Source of the DNA: Jejuia pallidilutea
GTDB lineage: Bacteria; Bacteroidota; Bacteroidia; Flavobacteriales; Flavobacteriaceae
DNA: 64,000 nt
Assembly (NCBI RefSeq): GCF_002973595.1
Contig: NZ_PVEO01000003.1
Coordinates: 248,001-312,000 of the forward strand
Direction: 5' to 3'
Of the stretch, positions 53,625 through 62,638 are shown in pieces. The notes under the pieces are model-generated. The model made no database searches. It had not been told where the DNA came from and saw nothing but the letters and a program-made list of their open reading frames with translations. Made by a program: the position numbers and the translations under genes. How positions within the stretch are numbered: position 1 is the stretch's first letter; each line of letters opens with the position of its first letter.

Positions 53625-55619
53625 ATGTCTGAAGAAAGAAGATCACTCAATTTTATTGAGCAAATTATAGAGGAAGATTTGGCAAATGGCATGTCTAAAA
53701 ACGATTTACGCTTTAGATTTCCACCAGAACCAAACGGCTATTTACACATAGGCCATACCAAAGCCATAGGTATTAGTTTTGGTCTGGGCGAATTTTATAA
53801 TGCACCCGTAAACTTAAGATTTGATGATACAAATCCTGCCAAAGAGGAGCAAGAATATGTTGATGCCATAAAACGCGATATTGCATGGTTAGGCTACAAA
53901 TGGGACAAAGTATTATTTTCTTCCGATTATTTTCAGCAGCTTTACGATTGGGCAATACTACTAATAAAAGAAGGAAAAGCATATGTAGATTCACAATCTA
54001 GTGAAGCTATGGCAGAACAAAAAGGCACGCCTACAGAACCTGGAACAGATAGCCCTTACAGAAACAGAACTGTTGAAGAGAACCTAGAGTTGTTTCAAAA
54101 GATGAAGGATGGTGCATTTAATGAAGGCGAACATATTCTGCGTGCTAAAATTGATATGCAGCACACCAATATGTTAATGCGCGACCCAATTATGTACCGT
54201 GTTGTTAAAAAAGAACATCATAGAACGGGAACCGATTGGTGCATTTATCCTATGTATGATTGGACACATGGTGAGAGCGATTATATAGAACAAATTTCGC
54301 ATTCACTATGCTCTTTGGAATTTAAACCTCATAGAGAGCTATACGATTGGTTTTTAGATCAAGTTGTAGAGCCAAACAAGCTAAGACCAAAACAGCGCGA
54401 ATTTGCACGTTTAAACCTTAGCTATACCATTATGAGTAAGCGCAAGTTGCTAAAATTGGTGGAAGATGGTATTGTAAGCGGATGGGACGACCCAAGAATG
54501 CCCACAATATCGGGTTTAAGAAGACGAGGGTACACACCAGCTGCTTTAAGAAAGTTTGTAGAAACCGTTGGTGTTGCTAAACGCGATAATGTAATAGATG
54601 TATCGCTTTTAGAGTTTTGCATTAGAGAAGATTTAAACAAAACAGCACCTCGTGTTATGGCGGTTTTAAATCCTGTTAAACTAATTATTACCAATTATCC
54701 GGAAGGTAAAGTAGAATGGATGGATGCCGAAAATAATCAAGAAGACGAAAGTGCAGGCTATAGAAAAGTGCCATTTTCACGAGAAATATATATTGAAAAA
54801 GAAGACTTTAAGGAAGAAGCCAGCAATAAGTTTTTTAGATTAAAGTTGGGGGGAGAGGTACGCTTAAAAAATGCATATATCATAAAAGCAGAATCTGTTA
54901 TTAAAGATGCGCATGGAGAAATTACCGAAATACACTGTACCTATTCTGAAGACACATCAAAAAAAGTAAAGGGTACGCTACATTGGGTATCTATAGCACA
55001 TGCGTTAAAAGCCGAGGTAAGAGAATACGATAGATTGTTTATGGATGAAGCCCCAGATAGTCATCAAGACAAAGATTTTATGGAATTTCTCAATCCAAAT
55101 TCATTAAAAACCATAGAAGCTTTTGTAGAACCAAGCTTAAAAGACGCTAAAATAGGCGATAGGTACCAATTCCAAAGGTTAGGCTATTTTAGTGTGGATG
55201 ATGATGCAACATCAAACAATTTAATATTCAACAAAACGGTAGGTTTACGCGATACTTGGGCTAAGAAAAAACCAAATGAGTCTAATAATAAAGCACAAAA
55301 GCCTCAAAATAATCAACCGAAACGAAAAGCGATTGATATTATAAAACAACTTGGTAAAAAATATACAAACTTACCAGAAGAAAAGCGTTTAAAGGTACGA
55401 GCTGAAATTATGGAACTAGCAAAAGATGTTTCGTACAATGATATTGAACCGTTGTTTAATACTGCTGCAAAAAAAGCAGGAACTAGAATTGCGGTTACTT
55501 TGGTTTTAAACGTATTGCTAAAACAAGGTTTAAACCGTGATGAAAAAGTAGATGAATTTCTTTTAAAAGCAAAGGAAGATAAAAACGAATTACTAGTTGC
55601 TGAAGCTGTACTAATCTAA
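53625..55619 (+). CDS. glnS: Glutaminyl-tRNA synthetase with C-terminal extension
   Basis: Charges tRNA-Gln with glutamine. The class I motifs are FPPEPNGYLHIGHTK (HIGH at 41-44) and IMSKRKL (269-275). Anticodon-binding beta-barrels cover about 340-540. The 664 residues exceed E. coli GlnRS (554) by about 110: a polar linker rich in Asn/Lys/Gln is followed by a helical segment (KRLKVRAEIMELAKDVSYNDIEPLF) resembling the YqeY/GatB-tail type. That fold is known at the end of some other bacterial GlnRS enzymes. Single gene, divergent from folB. Confidence 0.94.
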   Translation: MSEERRSLNFIEQIIEEDLANGMSKNDLRFRFPPEPNGYLHIGHTKAIGISFGLGEFYNAPVNLRFDDTNPAKEEQEYVDAIKRDIAWLGYKWDKVLFSSDYFQQLYDWAILLIKEGKAYVDSQSSEAMAEQKGTPTEPGTDSPYRNRTVEENLELFQKMKDGAFNEGEHILRAKIDMQHTNMLMRDPIMYRVVKKEHHRTGTDWCIYPMYDWTHGESDYIEQISHSLCSLEFKPHRELYDWFLDQVVEPNKLRPKQREFARLNLSYTIMSKRKLLKLVEDGIVSGWDDPRMPTISGLRRRGYTPAALRKFVETVGVAKRDNVIDVSLLEFCIREDLNKTAPRVMAVLNPVKLIITNYPEGKVEWMDAENNQEDESAGYRKVPFSREIYIEKEDFKEEASNKFFRLKLGGEVRLKNAYIIKAESVIKDAHGEITEIHCTYSEDTSKKVKGTLHWVSIAHALKAEVREYDRLFMDEAPDSHQDKDFMEFLNPNSLKTIEAFVEPSLKDAKIGDRYQFQRLGYFSVDDDATSNNLIFNKTVGLRDTWAKKKPNESNNKAQKPQNNQPKRKAIDIIKQLGKKYTNLPEEKRLKVRAEIMELAKDVSYNDIEPLFNTAAKKAGTRIAVTLVLNVLLKQGLNRDEKVDEFLLKAKEDKNELLVAEAVLI

Positions 55620-55705
55620 ATTTCAATTTGTTATATAGTTAAAAAAATAAGCTTGCATTTTATTTTTTAGTTATATTTAGGTACTAACTATAACTTTTTA
55701 ATACT

Positions 55706-56182
55706 ATGGAATTTAATCTTATTGCAATTTTAGTAGCAGCTCTAGTACCTTTGGTACTAGGTTTTGTGTGGTACGGACCAATGCTTTTTCAAAACGTTTG
55801 GATGCGAGAATCTGGAGTAACAGAAGAGAAAATTAAGTCTGGAAATATGGCTGTAATTTTTGGTATATCTTTATTATTTTCGGTGATTTTGGCATTTTTT
55901 ACTCAATTTTTGGTTGTACACGAAATGGGTGTAATGGGAATGACAGAAGGACAAATTGAGGGCGAAACCACCCAAGCTTTTTTAGCAGAATGGTCTGGTA
56001 AATACAGAAGTTTTGGCCACGGTGCATTACATGGTGCTTTTGCTGGCGTTATGTTTGTATTACCTGTAATGGCAACAAATGGGCTTTTTGAACGTAAAAG
56101 TTGGAAACTCATCCTTATTAATGCTGGGTATTGGACGCTCGCTTTGGCCATTATGGGCGCTATAATTAGCGGTTGGGTATAA
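55706..56182 (+). CDS. DUF1761 membrane protein
   Basis: Function unknown. The 158 residues have four hydrophobic segments (about 5-22, 48-70, 110-125, 135-156) and the DUF1761 signature VPLVLGFVWYGPMLFQNVWM near the start. A central insertion (EMGVMGMTEGQIEGETTQAF) looks soluble. Followed by a strong terminator. Confidence 0.8.
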   Translation: MEFNLIAILVAALVPLVLGFVWYGPMLFQNVWMRESGVTEEKIKSGNMAVIFGISLLFSVILAFFTQFLVVHEMGVMGMTEGQIEGETTQAFLAEWSGKYRSFGHGALHGAFAGVMFVLPVMATNGLFERKSWKLILINAGYWTLALAIMGAIISGWV

Positions 56183-56205
56183 TTTTGTAAAGTTTTAACA
56201 TATTT

Positions 56206-56238
56206 AAAGACCGATGCTATTTAACTTCGGTCTTTTTT
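56206..56238 (+). terminator. Terminator after DUF1761 gene
   Basis: AAAGACCGA (56206-56214) and TCGGTCTTT (56227-56235), 12-base loop, then T-tract. It ends ten bases before the next gene's TTG start. Confidence 0.85.
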
Positions 56239-56247
56239 ATTTTTATA

Positions 56248-57399
56248 TTGATACACTACAGCGTTTACACAACTATAAATGATGTTCCAAAAGATTGGGA
56301 TAGCTTGGTGGAACACGATATTCTGCTAACAACGCCATATTTAAAAGCACTGGAAAACGCATCCCCAACAAACATATCCGTATTTTACATTGCCGTTTTT
56401 AAAGCTGGAACATTAGTTGGTATAGCTGTTGTACAACGTGTGCAACTTTACCTTAAGGATATGTTTAGAGATACAAAAGTATCTTGTGTAAAAACCTTTG
56501 TAAAAGACGCTATCTTAAAAGTATTAAAAGGTAATATTCTGGTGGTGGGCAATCTTACTCACACTGGGCAACATGGTTTGTATTTTAATACAGAGCGTAT
56601 TTCTAGTACTAATTTTTATGCAGAAGTTTTTAAAGGAATTACAGAACTTAAAACTAAAATTAAGCTAGAGACCAATAAAACCATAAGGTTAATTCTTCTT
56701 AAAGATTTTTTTAATGATGATGAATTGTTGAATGCTGCATTTTTTCAAAAAGAAAAATTGCATAAAGCAAGCGTTCAACCCAATATGATTATGAATATTA
56801 GAGAAGACTGGTGTAAAAACGAGGATTATGTATCCTGTATGAATAAAAAATATAGAACCAGATTTAGGCGCGCCAAAAAGAAACTGAACAGTATTGCCTG
56901 TAAGGAAATGAATTTAGAAGCCATTAAAGCTAATTCTAAGCTCTTGTATACGTATTACCTTAATGTGTCTAACAACGCTAAGTTTAACACCTTCATATTA
57001 CCTGAAAATCATTTTTATCATTACAAATTACACTTAAAGGATAATTTCAGGATTTTTGGTTACTACTTAAAAAATGAGCTTATTGGATTTTTCACATTAC
57101 TTCTTAACGGAAAACAATTAGAAACTTATTTCTTAGGTTACCATTTAGAACATCAATATCAAAATCAATTATACCTAAACATGCTTTACGATATGGCAAA
57201 GTTTGGTATAGAACATAACTTTAAAACTATAGTATATGCTAGGACCGCCATGGAAATAAAAAGCTCGGTAGGTGCAAAACCCGTACCTATGGTTATGTAT
57301 TTAAAGCATACCAATGGTGTTTTAAACGCAGTTTTAAAGCAGGTGTTTAGGTTTATGTATCCATCTAAAGATTGGCAGGAGCGCCATCCCTTTAGCTAA
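56248..57399 (+). CDS. GNAT-fold acyltransferase-like protein
   Basis: Function unknown. The 383 residues start at TTG 56248, since no in-frame ATG lies in the first 170 codons that would keep the fold. The C-terminal half looks like a GNAT/FemAB-type domain (YRTRFRRAKKKLNSI, FRIFGYYLKNELIGFFTLLLNGKQLETYFLGY, LYLNMLYDMAKFGIEHNFKTIVYAR). The N-terminal half has SVFYIAVFKAGTLVGIAVVQ, the mirror of a GNAT beta hairpin, so two linked domains are possible. No membrane segment. Acceptor not known. It starts directly downstream of a terminator, so it must have its own promoter within or before that hairpin. Confidence 0.65.
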   Translation: MIHYSVYTTINDVPKDWDSLVEHDILLTTPYLKALENASPTNISVFYIAVFKAGTLVGIAVVQRVQLYLKDMFRDTKVSCVKTFVKDAILKVLKGNILVVGNLTHTGQHGLYFNTERISSTNFYAEVFKGITELKTKIKLETNKTIRLILLKDFFNDDELLNAAFFQKEKLHKASVQPNMIMNIREDWCKNEDYVSCMNKKYRTRFRRAKKKLNSIACKEMNLEAIKANSKLLYTYYLNVSNNAKFNTFILPENHFYHYKLHLKDNFRIFGYYLKNELIGFFTLLLNGKQLETYFLGYHLEHQYQNQLYLNMLYDMAKFGIEHNFKTIVYARTAMEIKSSVGAKPVPMVMYLKHTNGVLNAVLKQVFRFMYPSKDWQERHPFS

Positions 57400-57411
57400 A
57401 GTATTATCTCT

Positions 57412-57419
57412 TATATTTG
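57412..57419 (+). promoter_or_regulatory. Candidate -7 box of the two-component operon
   Basis: TATATTTG matches the Bacteroidota -7 consensus TAnnTTTG exactly. No clear -33 element was found. It lies 36 bases before the likely true start of the kinase coding region. Confidence 0.4.
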
Positions 57420-57502
57420 TTATTAAGTAATATAACCCTTTAAAGTCTAGATATATTAGCTTAAAATCACTCATATTAGTTATTATAAACGGTCTTGTTT
57501 TA

Positions 57503-59116
57503 GTGGTAGTTATTATACTATCCGTAACGTTCTACAATCAGTTTTCAGAGGTTTTACAAGAAAGAATTATACAGCAATTAAACTCTATTAAAACCTTAAA
57601 ACAAAACCAGATAGATAAACTTATACAATCTGAATGGCAAAATTTTAATAGTTCTAGCAACAGTAAAACTTTAGGAGATAGCATAAACTTTAAGCTGCCT
57701 AATAAAGTTTTAAAAGCAGGTATTTACGATTTTACGGCCTACAATACAACGCATGAACTTACCATTGGTATGGTAAATGTAAAAAACGACACTCAAAACA
57801 TAAAGTTTATACCATACCATAAGATAAAAAATATTTTGTTGGAACGCACGGGTATGGGCGAAACAGGAGAATCTTATATCGTTGGAGAAGATTTTAGAAT
57901 GAGATCACAATCACGTTTTTTTAAAGATTCCTTACCACACGACATTATAGTTAAAACAATAGGGGTTGCTAATGCTTTAGAGGGAAAATACGGAAAAGGG
58001 CTCTACAAAGACTATAGAAATGTAGATGTTTATGGGGTTTATGGCCTTATTGAAATTTCAGAATTAAAATTAGCTATTTTATCCGAAATAGATAAAGATG
58101 AAGTTGAAGCACCACTTACAAGCCTAAAAAGGAGACTTTTCGCATTAATATTTTTAATTATGGGTGTAGCCATATTTTTGTCGCTTTTTCTAACAAGAAT
58201 TATAGCCAACCCTGTTTTAAACATGAAGAATAGTTTAAAAATAATGGCAGACGGTAATTATACCCATACCGATACGTTTGCAAAAAACTCTTACGAAATT
58301 ATCGAAATGTTTAATGCGTTAGATAGTTTAAAAAAATCCTTAAAAGGGGCTGTAGACTTTTCTAAAGATATTGGTAACATGAACTTAAACACCAATTACA
58401 GTTTAAAAAGCAAAAATGATGCTTTAGGGAAAAGTTTAATAAAAATGAGGGATAAGCTAAAAGAATTTAGAAACAACGAAAACATCTCCCGAATTAACGC
58501 AAAGCGCTTACTGGTAGAAGGCTTAGAAAACGAGAGGCAAAGGCTTTCTAGAGAGCTGCATGATGGTTTGGGGCCTTTGCTTACCACTTTAAAATTTTTT
58601 ATAGACAATAAGGTAGAAGACACAAGTTTACGGTTTGAGATGCGAAAAATGGTAGACGATACCATTTCTGAAATTAGAATAATGTCTAATGCATTAATGC
58701 CCTCTACTATTTACGATTTTGGTGTAGGCGCTGCACTTGCCAATTATATTGCCGATGTTAAAAAGGCGTGGGGCATTTCTATTAAGTTTGAAAATCTTTT
58801 AAAACAGCATAATAGTAAAATCACCAAAAACCAAGAAATCCATATTTTTAGGATAAGCCAAGAGTTAATTAATAATACCCTAAAATATGCCGAGGCAAAC
58901 ACTATAAGAATATCGTTATCAGAGTTTGATGATTTTATATCCCTTTTTTATTTTGATGACGGTAAAGGCTTTAACATGGACACTGCAAAAACAGGCTCTG
59001 GAATTATAAATATTAAGGAAAGAGTAGAAATATGTAATGGTAAAATAAAAATAAATTCAAAACCAGGAAGTACTACTTTTGATATAGAATTCTCCATAAA
59101 AAATGAAAACAATTAG
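57503..59116 (+). CDS. Sensor histidine kinase (NarL-type partner)
   Basis: Membrane sensor that phosphorylates the response regulator encoded next. Order: N-terminal helix, extracytoplasmic Cache-like sensor (about 15-205), second membrane helix (about 210-228), HAMP (about 230-285), and HisKA_3 with LSRELHDGLGPLL (His353, numbered from GTG 57503). A HATPase ends it (FRISQELINNTLKYAEA, DDGKGFNM). The GTG start gives only half a first membrane helix. The frame stays open back to TAA 57428 and a full helix would start near ATT 57455 (SLKSLILVIINGLVLVVV), but no ATG, GTG or TTG fits there. Overlaps the regulator gene by 14 bases. Confidence 0.9.
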   Translation: MVVIILSVTFYNQFSEVLQERIIQQLNSIKTLKQNQIDKLIQSEWQNFNSSSNSKTLGDSINFKLPNKVLKAGIYDFTAYNTTHELTIGMVNVKNDTQNIKFIPYHKIKNILLERTGMGETGESYIVGEDFRMRSQSRFFKDSLPHDIIVKTIGVANALEGKYGKGLYKDYRNVDVYGVYGLIEISELKLAILSEIDKDEVEAPLTSLKRRLFALIFLIMGVAIFLSLFLTRIIANPVLNMKNSLKIMADGNYTHTDTFAKNSYEIIEMFNALDSLKKSLKGAVDFSKDIGNMNLNTNYSLKSKNDALGKSLIKMRDKLKEFRNNENISRINAKRLLVEGLENERQRLSRELHDGLGPLLTTLKFFIDNKVEDTSLRFEMRKMVDDTISEIRIMSNALMPSTIYDFGVGAALANYIADVKKAWGISIKFENLLKQHNSKITKNQEIHIFRISQELINNTLKYAEANTIRISLSEFDDFISLFYFDDGKGFNMDTAKTGSGIINIKERVEICNGKIKINSKPGSTTFDIEFSIKNENN

Positions 59117-59735
59117 AATAGTAATAGCCGATGACCACGAACTGTTTAGTAACGGCCTTAGGGAGTTATTAAAAAATTATGAAGATGTTGAAGTGGTAGC
59201 CACTGTTAGCGATGGCAAGGAGTTTATGGATTACATAAAATCCAATAAAAACATTGATGTGGTATTGTTAGACATTACTATGCCCAATATGGATGGTTTT
59301 GAGGTACTTAAACGTATTAAAGATACTGCTCCATTAATTAAGCCCGTTATAATATCTATGCACGACGAAGGGAACTATATAGCTAAATGTGCCAAAAATG
59401 GGGCATATGGTTATCTTCTAAAAAATACCGATCAAGAAGAGTTAATAAAGGTTCTTAGAATAGTAATGCAAGGTAAAAAGTACTTTAGCCCTACAATTTC
59501 CGAAAAAATGATAGACTACATGTCTGAAAGTACAACTAGCGAAGCTATACTTTCCAGTAAAGAATCGGAAGTATTAGAATTAATATCTAAAGGGTACACT
59601 ACAAAAAAAATAGCTCAAATGTTATTTGTTAGCACACGAACAATAGAAACCCATCGCTCTAATATTATTAAAAAGCTTAAAGTAAAAAACACTGCTGAAC
59701 TTATTAAAAAGGCAGTAAAGTTAAAGCTGATATAA
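59103..59735 (+). CDS. NarL/LuxR-family response regulator
   Basis: The 210 residues have a receiver domain (about 1-120; acidic pair in IVIADDHE, phosphoacceptor Asp57 in VVLLDITMP, Lys in LLKNTD) and a LuxR-type HTH (about 145-205; LSSKESEVLELISKGYTTKKIA, VSTRTIETHRSNIIKKL). All phosphorylation residues are present. Partner is the preceding kinase. Targets may include the small protein 167 bases downstream, which follows a perfect palindrome. Confidence 0.93.
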   Translation: MKTIRIVIADDHELFSNGLRELLKNYEDVEVVATVSDGKEFMDYIKSNKNIDVVLLDITMPNMDGFEVLKRIKDTAPLIKPVIISMHDEGNYIAKCAKNGAYGYLLKNTDQEELIKVLRIVMQGKKYFSPTISEKMIDYMSESTTSEAILSSKESEVLELISKGYTTKKIAQMLFVSTRTIETHRSNIIKKLKVKNTAELIKKAVKLKLI

Positions 59736-59803
59736 CCCTATTTTTAAAAATTATAACGCTTTTCTGCCGCATAATATTCCAAAACCTTAAAAAAACCGTC
59801 ATA

Positions 59804-59823
59804 TATCCGTATTTATACGGATA
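59804..59823. promoter_or_regulatory. Perfect palindrome upstream of the small repeat protein
   Basis: TATCCGTAT and ATACGGATA, two bases apart, 80 bases before the ATG at 59903. A dyad of this size suits a dimeric LuxR-type regulator such as the one encoded just upstream. Function as operator is inferred. Confidence 0.5.
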
Positions 59824-59902
59824 AAGAATCAGGAATTTCATCGATACCTAAAACTACTGTGTTGTGTTATTTTTATATAACAACAAATAAAAACAAGTAG
59901 TT

Positions 59903-60208
59903 ATGAAAAAAGTTATATTCACATTAGCAATAGCATTTATATCTGTTGGAGTTTTTGCACAACAAAGAAGCGACCTAAAAGGGCCTGCTTATAAAAATTA
60001 TAAACCTGGGTTACACAAGAGCGAACCTGTTGTAATTTATGCAGAAGTTAATAAAACCAAGTTAACAGGTCCAGAATACAAAAACCAAAAGCCTTGGAAA
60101 GATACATCAGATAAAGTTTATGTACCAATTGTTTATGGTTCAGAAAGATCTAAATTAAAAGGTCCTGCTTACAAAAACTATAAGCCTTGGAAAAAGAATA
60201 GAATTTAA
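59903..60208 (+). CDS. Small secreted protein with three GPxYKNxKP repeats
   Basis: Not recognised. The 101 residues comprise a signal peptide (ends GVFAQQ) and a basic mature part with three copies of a 14-residue motif: SDLKGPAYKNYKPG, TKLTGPEYKNQKPW and SKLKGPAYKNYKPW. The copies are spaced by 20-27 residues, with intact Lys, Pro and Tyr positions. No cysteines. It sits alone between the two-component operon and a strong terminator. Possibly a surface or periplasmic binding peptide; function unknown. Confidence 0.7.
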   Translation: MKKVIFTLAIAFISVGVFAQQRSDLKGPAYKNYKPGLHKSEPVVIYAEVNKTKLTGPEYKNQKPWKDTSDKVYVPIVYGSERSKLKGPAYKNYKPWKKNRI

Positions 60209-60235
60209 GTAACAATAAATAAATTTTATTAGTAC

Positions 60236-60275
60236 AAAAGCTGTTAGAAACCATATTTCTAACAGCTTTTTTTAG
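60236..60275 (+). terminator. Terminator of the small repeat protein gene
   Basis: Perfect 15-base arms AAAAGCTGTTAGAAA (60236-60250) and TTTCTAACAGCTTTT (60256-60270), 5-base loop, T-tract. Confidence 0.9.
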
Positions 60276-60344
60276 CACTGAACCCATCTTGATTTTTTAT
60301 GTTTAACCGAAAACGAGTTGAAATTTCCTTAGATGAGATGCGTT

Positions 60345-60869
60345 TTATATTTCTTCAGTAGTCATTTCGTTACTTGGTATATCTAAACTTGTTTTAAAGT
60401 TTGGTAAAATCATTTCGGTAAGCGCTTTGTTTTTTAGTTTTTCAGCCTCTAAAAAACACCAAATATCTTTATTGTTATCATAAATACCAAATAAATAACT
60501 TTTTGATTTTATTCTAAGGTTTCCCATTTTAATTTGATTAAAACCTTTAACATAACAGCGGTACTGTTCGTTTTCAACAACCACATCAGATACATGTTTT
60601 ACTTCCGCTTTTTCAAAAACTAACCCTTGTGAGGCCATAGTATTAAATGCTGTTTTAAGAAGTTCTAACGCTTTTTTTTCCTCCCAAAACTTGAATAATA
60701 CTTGGGTAGGCGTGGTTAAAAACAGTTTCAAAATCTAACTTTAAAGTGGCTTCGCTTGTAATTTTAGCATCTCTTAACGCAGATGCTTTTAGCGCTTCTT
60801 TTTTTGTGCAAAAGAAATGCTGCTAATTTCTATTAGCAGCATTATTATAAGCGAGGTTATGCTATTCAT
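60345..60869 (-). pseudogene. Exported hypothetical protein, coding frame broken twice at homopolymers
   Basis: Translating from ATG 60869 gives a signal-like start (SLIIMLLIEISSISFAQKK) that stops soon after the seven-A run (T7 on the plus strand, 60799-60805). The sense then continues in a second frame (KEALKASALRDAKITSEATL, DFETVFNHAYPSIIQVLGG) until the eight-A run (60672-60679), and returns to the first frame (ALELLKTAFNTMASQGLVFE onward) to the stop at 60345. One A more at the first run and one fewer at the second restores a single 174-residue frame. The start overlaps the SPFH stop by eight bases, so the two genes form a coupled operon. Function unknown. Sequencing error, programmed frameshift or real decay cannot be told apart here. 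Confidence 0.6.
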
Positions 60870-61785
60870 CCTTTTTCTTCTTAGCGTTTTTCATGGCTTC
60901 ACCAATTTGATTACTGGCTGCAAAACTTGCTACCATGTCATTTAGCATATTACTTCCTGCTTGAGGGGCGTTTGGTAATAAAATAAGGTTGCTATTGGTT
61001 TCTTCACCCAAAGATTGTAGGGTATCGTAGTGCTGCGTTACAACAATTAGGGCAGAGGCTTCTTGACTATTAATGCCTACGCGGTTTAGCACTTCTACAG
61101 ATTCTTCTAAACCACGGGCAATTTCACGACGCTGGTCTGCAATACCTTGCCCTTGTAAACGTTTGCTTTCGGCTTCTGCCTTCGCCTTTTCAACAATTAA
61201 AATTCGTGCAGCATCACCTTCAAATTGTGCAGCTATTTTTTCACGTTCAGAAGCATTAATACGGTTCATGGCTTGTTTTACTTGGGCATCAGGATCTATA
61301 TCGGTTACCAAGGTTTTAATAATATCAAAACCATAATCTAGCATTGCATCGTTTAATTCTGCTTTTACCGCTAAGGCAATATCATCTTTTTTCACAAATA
61401 CATCATCTAATTTCATTTTTGGCACTTCGGCACGTACCACATCAAACACATAACTCGTAATTTGGTCGTGCGGATAATCTAACTTATAAAAAGCGTCGTA
61501 TACCTTATCTTTTATTACCTTGTACTGTACCGAAACCTTTAGTCGAACAAATACATCATCCAACGTTTTGGTTTCGATAATGACATCTAGTTGCTGAATT
61601 TTTAAGCTTAACCTCCCTGCAACTCTGTCTATTAAAGGGATTTTAATTTGCAAACCCGATTGGCGAATACTTTGAAACCTACCAAAACGTTCTATAATGG
61701 CAGCAGTTTGTTGTTTTACAATAAAAAAGGAAGAGATTAAAATAATTACACCTAAAACGATAAATGGAATATAAAAGTAGCTCAT
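60862..61785 (-). CDS. SPFH/Band 7 (stomatin-like) membrane protein
   Basis: Scaffolds membrane microdomains, often with proteases. The 307 residues have one N-terminal membrane helix (about 4-25), the SPFH domain (about 30-190: RFGRFQSIRQSGLQIKIPLIDRVAGRLSLK, TLVTDIDPDAQVKQAMNRI) and a coiled coil (about 195-240, EKAKAEAESKRLQGQG), ending in a Lys-rich tail. The order fits QmcA/stomatin. No NfeD-type partner is adjacent; the overlapping next gene is the frameshifted one. Confidence 0.92.
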   Translation of the reverse strand: MSYFYIPFIVLGVIILISSFFIVKQQTAAIIERFGRFQSIRQSGLQIKIPLIDRVAGRLSLKIQQLDVIIETKTLDDVFVRLKVSVQYKVIKDKVYDAFYKLDYPHDQITSYVFDVVRAEVPKMKLDDVFVKKDDIALAVKAELNDAMLDYGFDIIKTLVTDIDPDAQVKQAMNRINASEREKIAAQFEGDAARILIVEKAKAEAESKRLQGQGIADQRREIARGLEESVEVLNRVGINSQEASALIVVTQHYDTLQSLGEETNSNLILLPNAPQAGSNMLNDMVASFAASNQIGEAMKNAKKKKDE

Positions 61786-61860
61786 TATGTGTGTTTTTAA
61801 TAGTTATAAAAATAGGATTACTAATTTACGTTATATTTGAGCACCAAACCCAATAATATT

Positions 61861-62544
61861 ATGAAAATTAGTAGACTCATTTTATTAGTAGCCATTGCTC
61901 TATGTTTTGTTACAAGTAACCATGCACAAAAAGGAAATTACCCAATAACTAACGGCTTTTCGGTTTTTGGGGGCATTACTAAGTTTAATATAGCAACCGA
62001 TAACTTTGTAACCTCCCAGGGTGATGGTTTTTTAGGGGGAATGAGTGCCACTGTAGACATTCCATTACGTTGGTACAACATAAGTTTTGGCATGCAGCTT
62101 TCTGAAAATAATATTGATATTTTGGGGAGACCAACTTTAGTGAGTACTGAAAACGAATTTGTAAATTATAAACTTTTCGCGGCTCAAGTTGCCATGTTAT
62201 TGCATATTAAAGCAATACCAAACCATTTTACTATTGATGTTGGCCCTATGTTGCAATACAATGGGAAACTAGAATTAAAAAATAAGGACCAAGAAGGCTA
62301 TTACATAAACAATTACACAAACTTAATTGCCGAAGACATTACCAATATTTCCCAATTTAATTTTAATGGCGTGGTTGGCGCTTCTTTGGGGATTAGAAAT
62401 TTTAAGCTAAAAGCACAATATATTTATGGGTTTACCAATATTTTGAATAAACTTGAAAACCAAAATTTAGATACCACAGGAGGCGATGCTCGTTTTAAAG
62501 GCAACCAGAATATGTTGGTGTTGGGGGCGATGGTTTCTTTTTGA
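61861..62544 (+). CDS. Outer-membrane beta-barrel protein (PorT-like)
   Basis: I start it at ATG 61861, not the upstream TTG, because the signal peptide (MKISRLILLVAIALCFVTSNHAQ) begins there. The 227 residues alternate hydrophobic and polar positions with Gly/aromatic turns (FSVFGGITKFNIAT, GMSATVDIPLRWYNISFGMQLSE, LHIKAIPNHFTIDVGPML), ending in a strand (NMLVLGAMVSF) with a C-terminal Phe, as outer-membrane barrels do. About eight strands. Function unknown; no operon partner. Confidence 0.75.
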   Translation: MKISRLILLVAIALCFVTSNHAQKGNYPITNGFSVFGGITKFNIATDNFVTSQGDGFLGGMSATVDIPLRWYNISFGMQLSENNIDILGRPTLVSTENEFVNYKLFAAQVAMLLHIKAIPNHFTIDVGPMLQYNGKLELKNKDQEGYYINNYTNLIAEDITNISQFNFNGVVGASLGIRNFKLKAQYIYGFTNILNKLENQNLDTTGGDARFKGNQNMLVLGAMVSF

Positions 62545-62638
62545 TAAACCTCCCTCTTTTTAATTTCACTAAAAACACTTAGGGCAAAATTTAACGCAAC
62601 CAAATGCAAAAAATCGCATCTAATTTAAAACTACTATT

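Noticed and set aside
60816-60843. Perfect 12-base hairpin (AATGCTGCTAAT with ATTAGCAGCATT) that looks like the SPFH gene terminator
   Set aside because: It lies inside the signal-peptide coding part of the overlapping frameshifted gene and has no U-tract suited to the minus strand; repeats of Ile/Leu/Ser codons explain it.
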